Shown here piece after piece: positions 45,423-53,613 of a DNA stretch of 53,613 nucleotides; positions within the stretch are counted from its first letter, which is position 1; each line of letters starts with the position of its first letter. Made by a program: the position numbers and the translations under genes. The DNA is taken from positions 1 to 53,613 of the forward strand of contig JAIBBS010000040.1 in the NCBI GenBank assembly GCA_019694555.1. Direction: 5' to 3'. The notes beneath the pieces are model-generated. The model was given only the letters and a program-made list of their open reading frames with translations, ran no database searches and had not been told where the DNA came from. This stretch comes from Nannocystaceae bacterium. Lineage in GTDB: Bacteria; Myxococcota_A; Polyangia; Nannocystales; Nannocystaceae.

Positions 45423-46334
45423 ATGGACACACCCGCCGCCGGCGCAACGACCCCCACCCCACCCACCTCCGGGGACGCGGCCCTGGGCTCGCCGCGCGAT
45501 GCGGTCTCGCTGACGCGCGGCGTGCCGGCGTCCGACGGCGCCGGCGTGCGGCTGCTGCGGGTGCTGGGCACGCAGGTGCTGCCGCTGGTCGATCCGTTCC
45601 TGATGCTCGACGAGTTCCGCTCCGACGACGCCAAGGACTACATCGCCGGTTTCCCCGATCACCCGCACCGCGGCTTCGAGACCGTGACGATCATGCTCGC
45701 CGGTCGCATGCAGCATCGCGACAGCGTCGGCAACACCGGCGATCTCGGCCCGGGATCGGTGCAGTGGATGACCGCCGGCCGCGGCATCATCCACTCGGAG
45801 ATGCCCAAGCAGCAGGACGGGCTGATGTGGGGCTTCCAGCTGTGGGTCAACCTGCCGGCGAAGGACAAGATGACCGCACCGCGCTACCAGGACATCGAGG
45901 CCGACGCGATCCCCACGGTCACGCGAGCTGGGGACGTCGAGGTGCGCGTGATCGCCGGCACCGTCGACGGCGTGCGCGGCCCCATCGACGCCGCGGCCAC
46001 CGAGCCGGTGCTGCTCGACGTGCGGCTGCCCGCGTCGAGCCGCTTCGATCACCGGCTGCCCACGGGACACAACGGCTTCGTCTACGCCTACGAGGGCGAC
46101 GTCGTGGTCGCCGGCACCAGCAGCGACCGCGTGGTCCCGCGCGGGCACATCGCGGTGCTCGGCCCCGGCGACGGCCTGCGGCTGCGTGCCGACGGCGCGG
46201 CCGCCAAGGCGCTCGTGGTGTGCGGTCGCCCGATCGGCGAGCCGGTCGCACGCTACGGCCCGTTCGTGATGAACACCAACGCCGAGCTCGAGCAGGCCTT
46301 CCGCGACTACCGCTCGGGCAAGCTCGGACGCTGA
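45423..46334 (+). CDS. Pirin-family bicupin protein
   Basis: A 303-residue bicupin. The N-terminal cupin shows the metal-binding motif FPDHPHRGFETVT, with the two His of the HPHRG motif, and the later His/Glu in GRGIIHSEMP; these four ligands bind Fe or another metal in pirins. The C-terminal domain starts near residue 195. About 40 Thr/Pro/Ala-rich residues precede the fold. Some pirins are quercetin dioxygenases or redox-linked regulators, so the exact role cannot be given. The gene ends convergent to map and overlaps it by 28 nt. Confidence 0.95.
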   Translation: MDTPAAGATTPTPPTSGDAALGSPRDAVSLTRGVPASDGAGVRLLRVLGTQVLPLVDPFLMLDEFRSDDAKDYIAGFPDHPHRGFETVTIMLAGRMQHRDSVGNTGDLGPGSVQWMTAGRGIIHSEMPKQQDGLMWGFQLWVNLPAKDKMTAPRYQDIEADAIPTVTRAGDVEVRVIAGTVDGVRGPIDAAATEPVLLDVRLPASSRFDHRLPTGHNGFVYAYEGDVVVAGTSSDRVVPRGHIAVLGPGDGLRLRADGAAAKALVVCGRPIGEPVARYGPFVMNTNAELEQAFRDYRSGKLGR

Positions 46335-47095
46335 ACCGGCGCAGGCGGCTGCGTGAGGATCTCGCAGCCGCCTGCGAGCACGAGCACGGTGTGCTCGAAC
46401 TGCGCCGAGGGCGAGCCATCGGCGGTGCGCACGGTCCAGCCGTCCTCGTCCACGCGCAGCGGCGGGCGTCCGATCGTCAGCATCGGCTCGATGGTGAAGG
46501 TCATGCCCGCGCGCAGCCGCAGCCCGGTGCCGGCGCGACCGGTGTGGCAGACCTGCGGGCTCTCGTGCATGCGGCGGCCGATGCCGTGACCGCAGAACTG
46601 CTCGACCACACCGAAGCCGTCGGCAGCGGCGCTGGCCTCGATCGCCGCGCCGAGGTCACCCAGCCGCGCGCCCGCACGCACCGCGGCGATGCCGGCCGCG
46701 AGCGCGCGCCGGGTCGCCTCGACCAGCGCCGCGCACTGCGGCGAGGGCTCACCGATCGCGAAGGTCGCGGAGGTGTCGCCGTGGTAGCCGTCGAGCTCGG
46801 TGGTCACGTCGACGTTGACGATGTCGCCCTCGCGCAGCACGACGTCGGCGCGCGGGATGCCGTGGCACACCACCTCGTTGACGCTGGTGCACACCGCCGC
46901 AGGGAAGCCGTGGTGGCCCAGCTGGCTGGGGCGTCCGCCCTGGCGCGCGGTCGCGGCGCGGACCCACGCATCGATGGTCGCGGTCGCGACACCGGGGCGC
47001 AGGCGCGCGCCGACCTCCGCGAGCGTCGCGGCCGCGGCCGCGCCGGCGCGGCGCATCGCCGCGATCGCGGCGGCATCACGGATCTCGAGCGCCAT
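46307..47095 (-). CDS. map: Methionine aminopeptidase, type I
   Basis: MAP removes the initiator Met from nascent proteins. The 262-residue protein has all metal ligands at nearly the E. coli positions: Asp96 (VDVT), Asp107 (GDTSATF), His170 (GHGIG), Glu203 (TIEPM) and Glu234 (QFEHTV). The substrate-contact His78 (CHGIP) and His177 (RMHESP) are also conserved. There is no N-terminal zinc-finger extension, so it is a type Ia enzyme. ATG 47095 fits the family start. It is divergent from the short LysR gene (90 nt apart) and convergent with pirin, overlapping it by 28 nt. Confidence 0.96.
   Translation of the reverse strand: MALEIRDAAAIAAMRRAGAAAAATLAEVGARLRPGVATATIDAWVRAATARQGGRPSQLGHHGFPAAVCTSVNEVVCHGIPRADVVLREGDIVNVDVTTELDGYHGDTSATFAIGEPSPQCAALVEATRRALAAGIAAVRAGARLGDLGAAIEASAAADGFGVVEQFCGHGIGRRMHESPQVCHTGRAGTGLRLRAGMTFTIEPMLTIGRPPLRVDEDGWTVRTADGSPSAQFEHTVLVLAGGCEILTQPPAPVQRPSLPER
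46340..46376. terminator. Perfect 14-bp hairpin just after pirin, inside the 3' end of map
   Basis: CGCAGGCGGCTGCG (46340-46353) pairs perfectly with CGCAGCCGCCTGCG (46363-46376) around a 9-nt loop. It begins 5 nt after the pirin stop and lies within the last codons of the convergent map gene. No U-tract follows. The strength and position argue for a pirin transcript end built into coding DNA. Confidence 0.55.
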
Positions 47096-47185
47096 CGCCG
47101 GTCAATTGCCGCGGCCGGGCGCGCGCGGCCAATGCTCGTTGTGCATCGCGCCGGCCCGGGCGACCGCGGTACCCTGGGGCCCGCG

Positions 47186-47440
47186 ATGTCGCTGGTCCAG
47201 CTCGAGTCCTTCGTCGCCGTGGCCCAGACCGCCCACGTCGGCCGAGCCGCGCGACGGCTGCACGTGACGCAGCCGCCGCTGTCGCGGCGCATCCTCAGCC
47301 TCGAGGCCGAGCTCGGCGTGCCGCTGTTCGAGCGCACGCCCCGGGGCATGCGCTTGACCGTGCCGGGCGAGCGCTTGCTCGTGCACGCGCGGGCGATCCT
47401 CGCCGCGGTCCAGCGGGCCCGCGACGACACGCGGCGGTAA
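47186..47440 (+). CDS. LysR-type HTH domain alone (truncated regulator)
   Basis: An 84-residue protein that is just the LysR winged helix-turn-helix and linker helix: LVQLESFVAVAQTAHVGRAARRLHVTQPPLSRRI...LFERTPRGMRLT. It ends with TAA after the linker helix (HARAILAAVQRARDDTRR), so the effector-binding domain (normally about 200 residues) is missing entirely. The adjacent DNA codes for the ABC exporter, starting 6 nt later, so no decayed C-terminal part remains. It may be a constitutive or dominant-negative DNA-binding protein, or a degraded regulator. It is probably cotranscribed with the exporter. Confidence 0.83.
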   Translation: MSLVQLESFVAVAQTAHVGRAARRLHVTQPPLSRRILSLEAELGVPLFERTPRGMRLTVPGERLLVHARAILAAVQRARDDTRR

Positions 47441-47446
47441 CGAACG

Positions 47447-49300
<1,854 letters not shown>

Positions 49301-49306
49301 CGGCGC

Positions 49307-51022
49307 TCAGCCTTCGGGCTTGCACAACCCGCCGCCCTCGATCTGCGCGTTGGTGCGGAAGGTGTTGAGCGTCTGCCAGTTGGGCGTGACGTGTTGCGGG
49401 ATGGTCGAGTCCTCGCGCACGTTGGTCACGTAGTACGCGTGCTGGTTCCAGATGCGGCGCGCCTGGATCCACCGATCCTGCGCGTCGCGGATCGCCTGCA
49501 GCGCGGGCTCGCCCCCGGTCGAGACCACCAGGATCTCGGCCGAGCCGTCGTTGTCGATGTCGGCCACGGTAGGGTACTCGCTGATGGTCGGGCTCTGCCG
49601 CGGGATCGTCAGCTGCACCGCGCCGGTGAGGCCGTCGTAGATGCGGAAGTTCTGTTCGTCGGCGTACATCGCCTCGGCCACGCCGTCGCCGAGGAAGTCG
49701 AACGCGGTGCCACCGGCCGCGCCCGAGTAGTCGGCGACCACGACCTGCCACAGCACGTCGGCCGGGTCGGGTCCCTGGTACACCGCGTAGGCGCTCTGCG
49801 ACGAGCTGGCCCACTCCGAGACGTTGTCGCCGTCGAAGTCGTGGATGGTGCCCGGACGCTGCCACACCAGGTACCCGGATGCGCCCACGCCGGTGGGCGT
49901 CACGGGGCCGTACTGGATGCCGCCATCGTGCTCGATCATCCACAGGCCCTGGCCCGAGGTCACGAAGATCTCGGGGTCGGGGTCATCGTCGAGGTTGCCG
50001 ATCTGCGGGATCGATTGTGAGGTGACGGTCGGGTAATTGTCGAAGTAGACCGAGCCGTCGTAGTGGTACGCCGAGTGGCCGGTGACGACCTCCATGGTGC
50101 CGTCGCCGTCGAGATCCGCGGCGGTGGTGCACTCGAGCTCGCCGGGGTTGGGATTGGTCTGTTCCCACAGCATGTTGCCGTCGTGGTCGTAGACCTCGTG
50201 GTTGAACACGATCTCGACGTCACCGTCGGCATCGAGGTCGTGCAGCGCGATGGCCCCCGACTCGCGATAGAACTGGCTGGCGTTGCCGCCGTCGGTGGTG
50301 TTGGCCCACTTGAGCGTGCCGTCGTGCTCGAAGGCCTTGATGCGGAACACGCCGTTGTGGATGTACTCCGCGACGATCTCGGGCAAGCCGTCGTTGTCGA
50401 TGTCGCCGATCGCGGGCGTGCCGGTGCACGAGACCATCTCCCCCGGCGTGATGGCGAAGTGCTCGCTGCCGGTGGCGCCATCGAGGATGTGGATGTTGCA
50501 GGCGGTGCTGTAGCTGATGAAGGTGTTGGCCACCAGCAACACGTCGGGCACGTCGCAGAGGTTGATCTCGCCGTCGCCGTTGTCGTCGGTGAAGTTGGCG
50601 ACCAGTGGCGTGACCCAGCTCTGCTCGTTGGCGCCGAAGGTCCACTGCACCTCGGGCTCGAAGCTGTCCGCGGGCGCGCTCATGGTGCAGTCACCGACCG
50701 CGTCCATGTCGTCGCTGACGTGGCACAGATCCACGGGCTCGCGCATGCCCATGTCGATCTCGACCGCGACGTCGAACTTCGGGCCCTCGGCGCTGCCGCT
50801 GCCGTCGCTGCTGCCCGAGCCGTCGGCGCTGCTGGACTGCGACGCGCTGCCCGGACCCGCGCCGCTGCTGCTGCCCGAGCCGCTGCCGCCCTCGGCGGTG
50901 CCATCGAGCGTCGTCGCGGACGCATCACCGGCGGTCGCGGCTCCACCCGACTGACCACAGGCGGGCAACAGCGCGATCGAGAGCGACCAGAGCGTGACAG
51001 GGCGAAGGTGGATGATCCGCAT
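49307..51022 (-). CDS. Lipoprotein with Ser/Gly linker and FG-GAP-like (VCBS) repeats
   Basis: A 571-residue exported lipoprotein (lipobox LLPAC, Cys near 22). A Ser/Gly/Ala-rich linker runs to about residue 80. The rest is a beta-propeller-like array of FG-GAP/VCBS units with Ca-binding DxDxDGxxD motifs: NFTDDNGDGEINLCDV, IGDIDNDGLPEIV, LHDLDADGDVEIV, AADLDGDGTMEVV, NLDDDPDPEIFV, VADIDNDGSAEILV. The end contains QARRIWNQHAYYVTNVREDSTIP, a motif common in these myxobacterial propeller lipoproteins. It is probably a cell-surface adhesion or binding protein. ATG 51022 was chosen over TTG 51028. Confidence 0.88.
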   Translation of the reverse strand: MRIIHLRPVTLWSLSIALLPACGQSGGAATAGDASATTLDGTAEGGSGSGSSSGAGPGSASQSSSADGSGSSDGSGSAEGPKFDVAVEIDMGMREPVDLCHVSDDMDAVGDCTMSAPADSFEPEVQWTFGANEQSWVTPLVANFTDDNGDGEINLCDVPDVLLVANTFISYSTACNIHILDGATGSEHFAITPGEMVSCTGTPAIGDIDNDGLPEIVAEYIHNGVFRIKAFEHDGTLKWANTTDGGNASQFYRESGAIALHDLDADGDVEIVFNHEVYDHDGNMLWEQTNPNPGELECTTAADLDGDGTMEVVTGHSAYHYDGSVYFDNYPTVTSQSIPQIGNLDDDPDPEIFVTSGQGLWMIEHDGGIQYGPVTPTGVGASGYLVWQRPGTIHDFDGDNVSEWASSSQSAYAVYQGPDPADVLWQVVVADYSGAAGGTAFDFLGDGVAEAMYADEQNFRIYDGLTGAVQLTIPRQSPTISEYPTVADIDNDGSAEILVVSTGGEPALQAIRDAQDRWIQARRIWNQHAYYVTNVREDSTIPQHVTPNWQTLNTFRTNAQIEGGGLCKPEG

Positions 51023-51252
51023 GCGCAATCCCCCGAATGACAGTCACGGTAACAGTCGTTGCAGCCGCTGCCCACGCGGGTCGCAGACCCGCTCGACGTC
51101 CGGTCGCGCCGCACTGGGAAGCACCCGGCGCGCGCGCGTGGATCCGCCGCCACGCGTGCGCCCGCGTGGGGGCGTGCGGCGACGGTGGCTCGCGGGCGCC
51201 GGCGGGCGGCAGCTCCGACGCGTCCGGCGCCCGTGCGCGGCGCGTCCGCTGC

Positions 51253-51621
51253 TCACGGTTGCGGCGGCGGTGGCCGCAGCTCGATCCGCACGTCGGTGCA
51301 CTGCTCGACCGCGAGGCCGTCGCGCTGCGCGGGCTCGAAGGTCCAGGTCTTGACGGTCTCGATCGCGAGCGCGTCGAACTCCGGATCGAACGGTTCGGAC
51401 GCGCGCACGTCGACCGCGTGGCCCTCGTTGTCGACGCAGTAGGCCACGCGCACTGCGCCCTGCTTGCCGGCCTTGGCCGCGGCCGTGGCTGCGATCGCCG
51501 CGGGGTCGGGCATCGGCGTCTGCACCGGCTTGGGCGCGGTCACCACTGGCTTGGGCGGACGACAGCCAGGCAGCAGCAACACCGAACCGATCACGATGCT
51601 CCCGAGCGCGCGCACGATCAT
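51253..51621 (-). CDS. Small lipoprotein with TonB C-terminal-like domain
   Basis: A 122-residue lipoprotein (lipobox LLPGC, Cys near 20). A Pro-rich stretch follows (RPPKPVVTAPKPVQTPMPD). The C-terminal domain reads GAVRVAYCVDNEGHAVDVRAS...FDALAIETVKTWTFEPA, the beta-alpha-beta pattern of TonB C-terminal domains (AVNAVRKWRFKPA-like ending), with two Cys that may form a disulfide. Unlike TonB it has no transmembrane anchor and is lipidated. Such proteins are often found in myxobacteria; a role in envelope binding is possible. It lies 230 nt from the FG-GAP gene on the same strand. Confidence 0.85.
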   Translation of the reverse strand: MIVRALGSIVIGSVLLLPGCRPPKPVVTAPKPVQTPMPDPAAIAATAAAKAGKQGAVRVAYCVDNEGHAVDVRASEPFDPEFDALAIETVKTWTFEPAQRDGLAVEQCTDVRIELRPPPPQP

Positions 51622-51666
51622 GTCAGGCCCATCGTACCCGATGCGTGCGATACTGCTGCCCTCGCG

Positions 51667-52461
51667 ATGACGCGATCGCACCAGCACGGCAGGCAGCGGG
51701 CACGGCCGTGGGTCGGAGCCGCACTGCTGGGCGCGACGGCGCTGCCGGTGCGCGCGCACGCGGCCGACTGCATCACCGCGGTGTCGCTGTCGCCGGCCGA
51801 CGGCGCCGGCGAGGCGGCGGTGTTCGAGGCCCGCTACGGCCACTGCGAGGGCGCCGCGGCGTTTCGCGTGGTGCAGCTGTGGATCGGCGACGAGGTCGAC
51901 CCGCAGGCCGAGCGCCTCAACCTCGGCTACGAGGCCGGCGTGATCGCGTTCGAGGGCGCCGGCAGCTGTGCGCCCGGCGACCCGGTGACCCTGGTCGGCG
52001 AGCACGGCTCGCTCGACTGCGCCGCGACCACCGTGAGCGACGAGGGCGACGAGCGCGTGGTCGCGTGGGCGCTGGGCTTCGACGTCGCGAGCTTCGCCGG
52101 CAGCCACGGCGTCTTCTTCGACGCCAAGGGCGGCACCGGGGATCCGGAGCCGCGGCTGGGTTGGACGCAGATGGGCAGCTTCCTCGTGGAGGCCAGCGCC
52201 GCCGACACCAGCGGCGCGGCGTCGGGCAGCAGCGAGGGCAGCAGCGGCAGCGACGGCGGCGAGAGCTCGGGCAGCAGCAGCGGGGGCTCGGCCGCGCTCG
52301 ACGACGGCGGCTTGCCCGGCGGCACCCCGCATGCGCTCCCGGCCGGCAGCGGCTGCGGTTGCGGTGCGCAGCCGCACGTCGCCGCGCCGGCGTGGCTGCT
52401 GCTGTTGGGCCTGTGCCGGCGCAACCGCGCCCGCACGCGTCCGTCTCGCGCTCGGGGGTGA
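51667..52461 (+). CDS. Exported MYXO-CTERM-like surface protein
   Basis: A 264-residue protein with a Tat- or Sec-like signal peptide (RARPWVGAALLGATALPVRAHA). A beta-rich domain (about 33-180) with four Cys is followed by a Ser/Gly-rich linker. The C-terminal tail GCGCGAQ, then a hydrophobic stretch (AWLLLLGLC) and RRNRARTR, is the MYXO-CTERM pattern for surface anchoring in myxobacteria. The stop overlaps an in-frame GTG of the next gene (GTGA), so the two are probably cotranscribed. The domain function is unknown. Confidence 0.85.
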   Translation: MTRSHQHGRQRARPWVGAALLGATALPVRAHAADCITAVSLSPADGAGEAAVFEARYGHCEGAAAFRVVQLWIGDEVDPQAERLNLGYEAGVIAFEGAGSCAPGDPVTLVGEHGSLDCAATTVSDEGDERVVAWALGFDVASFAGSHGVFFDAKGGTGDPEPRLGWTQMGSFLVEASAADTSGAASGSSEGSSGSDGGESSGSSSGGSAALDDGGLPGGTPHALPAGSGCGCGAQPHVAAPAWLLLLGLCRRNRARTRPSRARG

Positions 52462-52463
52462 GC

Positions 52464-53609
52464 GTGATCCGACAGCTGGTCTACTCGACCGTGCGACCGA
52501 CCGTGCGGCCCGCGGGCATGATGCACGGCGAGCTCGAGGTCGGTCTGTTCGAGCACGCGATCCGCCCCGCCGCGCGCGTGGCCGCGTACTGCGGCACCGG
52601 CCTCGATCTGCAAGGTGGCGAGTGCCTGCTCGCGGGCATCGCGACGCACAGCGAGGACCGCGGCTTCTCGCACCGCCTGGCCGCCGCGATCACGACGCAG
52701 CGGATCCTCTACGGCGGCTGGTCGAGCATCAAGGGCAACCTCAACGACGTGCGCGGCCAGGTGCTGCTCGACGAGATCGTCGGCCTCGACGCCAAGCCCG
52801 CGAGCATGCTCAAGGCCGCGGTGTTCGACGTGATGACGCCGCGCGGGCCCCAGCACCTGATGCACCTGTTCGGACACTTCCCCGGCATCGAGGCGTTCGT
52901 GCGCGCGCTGCTGCAGGTGCCCGCGGGCGCGCGCAGCGAGCCCGGTGCGCCCGCGGTCGCGCCCGCGCCGGACGATCCCACCGGCGCGCGCGGTGCCACG
53001 GCGCAGCTGTGGTTTGCCGACGAGCGCGCCGCGGGCTTGCTCGCCACCATCGAGCACATGCACGCGCAGGGCCGACACGACCTGCACACCGCCACCGATC
53101 TCGTCGGCCGCGTGGTGCTGGCGCATCGCAGCGGCGCCTGCGGCCCCGCGGGCTGGGGCAGCTGTCACCTCTCGCCGCTGTCGGCGGACGACTTCGGCGC
53201 GGCGCTGGTAGCCGGCCTGGGGCAGCCGATCGCGTACCAGTGCCCGCAACCCGGCACGCACTGGCTCGACTTCCGCTACGACCCCAACAGCGATCGCATC
53301 CACGCCGGACTGGCGGCGCTGGGCATCGCCAGCTTCTTCGCGCTCGGCGTGGGCCTGAGCCCCGGCCGCATGATCGCCGCGGAGATGCTGGCCAAGCGAC
53401 CGCTGCACGCCTTCCGCGTGGTCTATGCCGACGTGCCCGGCGGCTGCGCCTACGAGCTGCAAGGCGGCGGTGCGCGGCTCGAGCACGGTGAGGCCGAGCT
53501 CGCGCACGCGCTGCACCAGCTGCTCGCGCACTGGAGCTGGCCCGTGCTCGAGCGCCGCTGCGCGCTGGGCTGGCAGCTGCCGTATCCGCAGCTGTTCGCG
53601 TCGAACTGA
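52464..53609 (+). CDS. Conserved hypothetical protein, cytoplasmic
   Basis: A 381-residue protein (382 codons) without signal peptide that I do not recognise. Visible features: VIRQLVYSTVRPTVRPAGMMHGELEVGLFEHAIRPAARV at the start, the segment GGWSSIKGNLNDVRGQVLLDEIVGLD, a Pro/Ala-rich insertion (about 155-180), WGSCHLSPLSADDFGAAL and FRVVYADVPGGCAYELQGGG near the end. GTG 52464 has GGGGGTG in front of it; GTG 52458 would overlap the previous stop as GTGA and is the alternative. The gene ends 4 nt before the window edge. No catalytic motif is obvious. Confidence 0.75.
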   Translation: MIRQLVYSTVRPTVRPAGMMHGELEVGLFEHAIRPAARVAAYCGTGLDLQGGECLLAGIATHSEDRGFSHRLAAAITTQRILYGGWSSIKGNLNDVRGQVLLDEIVGLDAKPASMLKAAVFDVMTPRGPQHLMHLFGHFPGIEAFVRALLQVPAGARSEPGAPAVAPAPDDPTGARGATAQLWFADERAAGLLATIEHMHAQGRHDLHTATDLVGRVVLAHRSGACGPAGWGSCHLSPLSADDFGAALVAGLGQPIAYQCPQPGTHWLDFRYDPNSDRIHAGLAALGIASFFALGVGLSPGRMIAAEMLAKRPLHAFRVVYADVPGGCAYELQGGGARLEHGEAELAHALHQLLAHWSWPVLERRCALGWQLPYPQLFASN

Positions 53610-53613
53610 TCGC

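Noticed and set aside
42572..47440. Very long plus-strand open frame opposite the TPR kinase (over 1600 codons)
   Set aside because: It is the antisense of a strongly coding gene and consists of Arg, Ala, Gly and Asp/His-rich filler with no domain, as expected in high-GC DNA. Only its last 84 codons (LysR HTH) are real.

Overview
The window is very GC-rich throughout (by eye above 70 percent) and nearly all coding. It looks chromosomal and comes from a myxobacterium-like bacterium (Myxococcota), most likely near Nannocystaceae. Reasons: a pilB-pilT-pilC-pilS block in the order known from Myxococcus; two proteins with MYXO-CTERM-like tails (GCGC, hydrophobic segment, Arg cluster); lipoproteins with Ser/Gly-rich linkers; thrombospondin type 3 repeats; and two large eukaryote-like Ser/Thr kinases carrying TPRs. 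No tRNA, rRNA, CRISPR array, insertion sequence or prophage gene was seen.

Layout. 1-6112 (+): type IV pilus motor genes pilB, pilT, pilC and sensor kinase pilS; pilR and pilA do not follow. 8613-6113 (-): a compact acyl operon of ACP, ketoacyl-ACP synthase III, left-handed beta-helix acyltransferase and an unknown protein. 12366-8808 (-): a cell-envelope operon of DUF4398-like lipoprotein, OmpA/TSP3 lipoprotein and TPR plus beta-barrel protein. 12561-19108: a lipoprotein with a degenerate cytochrome-like domain, a small lipoprotein, a DUF2723 membrane glycosyltransferase, ribF with a small TPR-like partner, a MYXO-CTERM protein and a membrane protein. 22193-19245 (-): a copper operon of multicopper oxidase, His-rich mini-lipoprotein and TolC-like lipoprotein. 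22307-24006 (+): dapA-dapB of lysine and diaminopimelate synthesis.

24061-28042: a Ser/Gly-rich lipoprotein, a class I aminotransferase, and a divergent pair of methionine/glutamine-type aminotransferase plus omega-amidase that fits methionine salvage and 2-oxoglutaramate clean-up. 28460-38062 (+): DUF2760, Hsp70, Hsp70 with a C-terminal extension, and a 1491-residue protein joining an active kinase, a pseudokinase, an AAA/STAND-like ATPase and TPRs. 39921-38040 (-): an MpaB/Lcp-type (DUF2236) oxygenase followed 1 nt later by a seven-helix membrane protein resembling Pyr4/PaxB-type terpene cyclases. This pair and the Hsp70-kinase cluster are the best candidates for undescribed biology.

40008-53609: radical SAM protein, POT peptide transporter, a TPR Ser/Thr kinase, pirin, methionine aminopeptidase, a LysR protein reduced to its DNA-binding domain directly upstream of an ABC exporter, an FG-GAP lipoprotein, a TonB-C-like lipoprotein, a MYXO-CTERM protein and an unknown 382-residue protein. 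Many neighbouring genes overlap by ATGA or GTGA, pointing to widespread translational coupling. Several gene ends carry strong hairpins without U-tracts. All family assignments come from reading motifs, without database searches.
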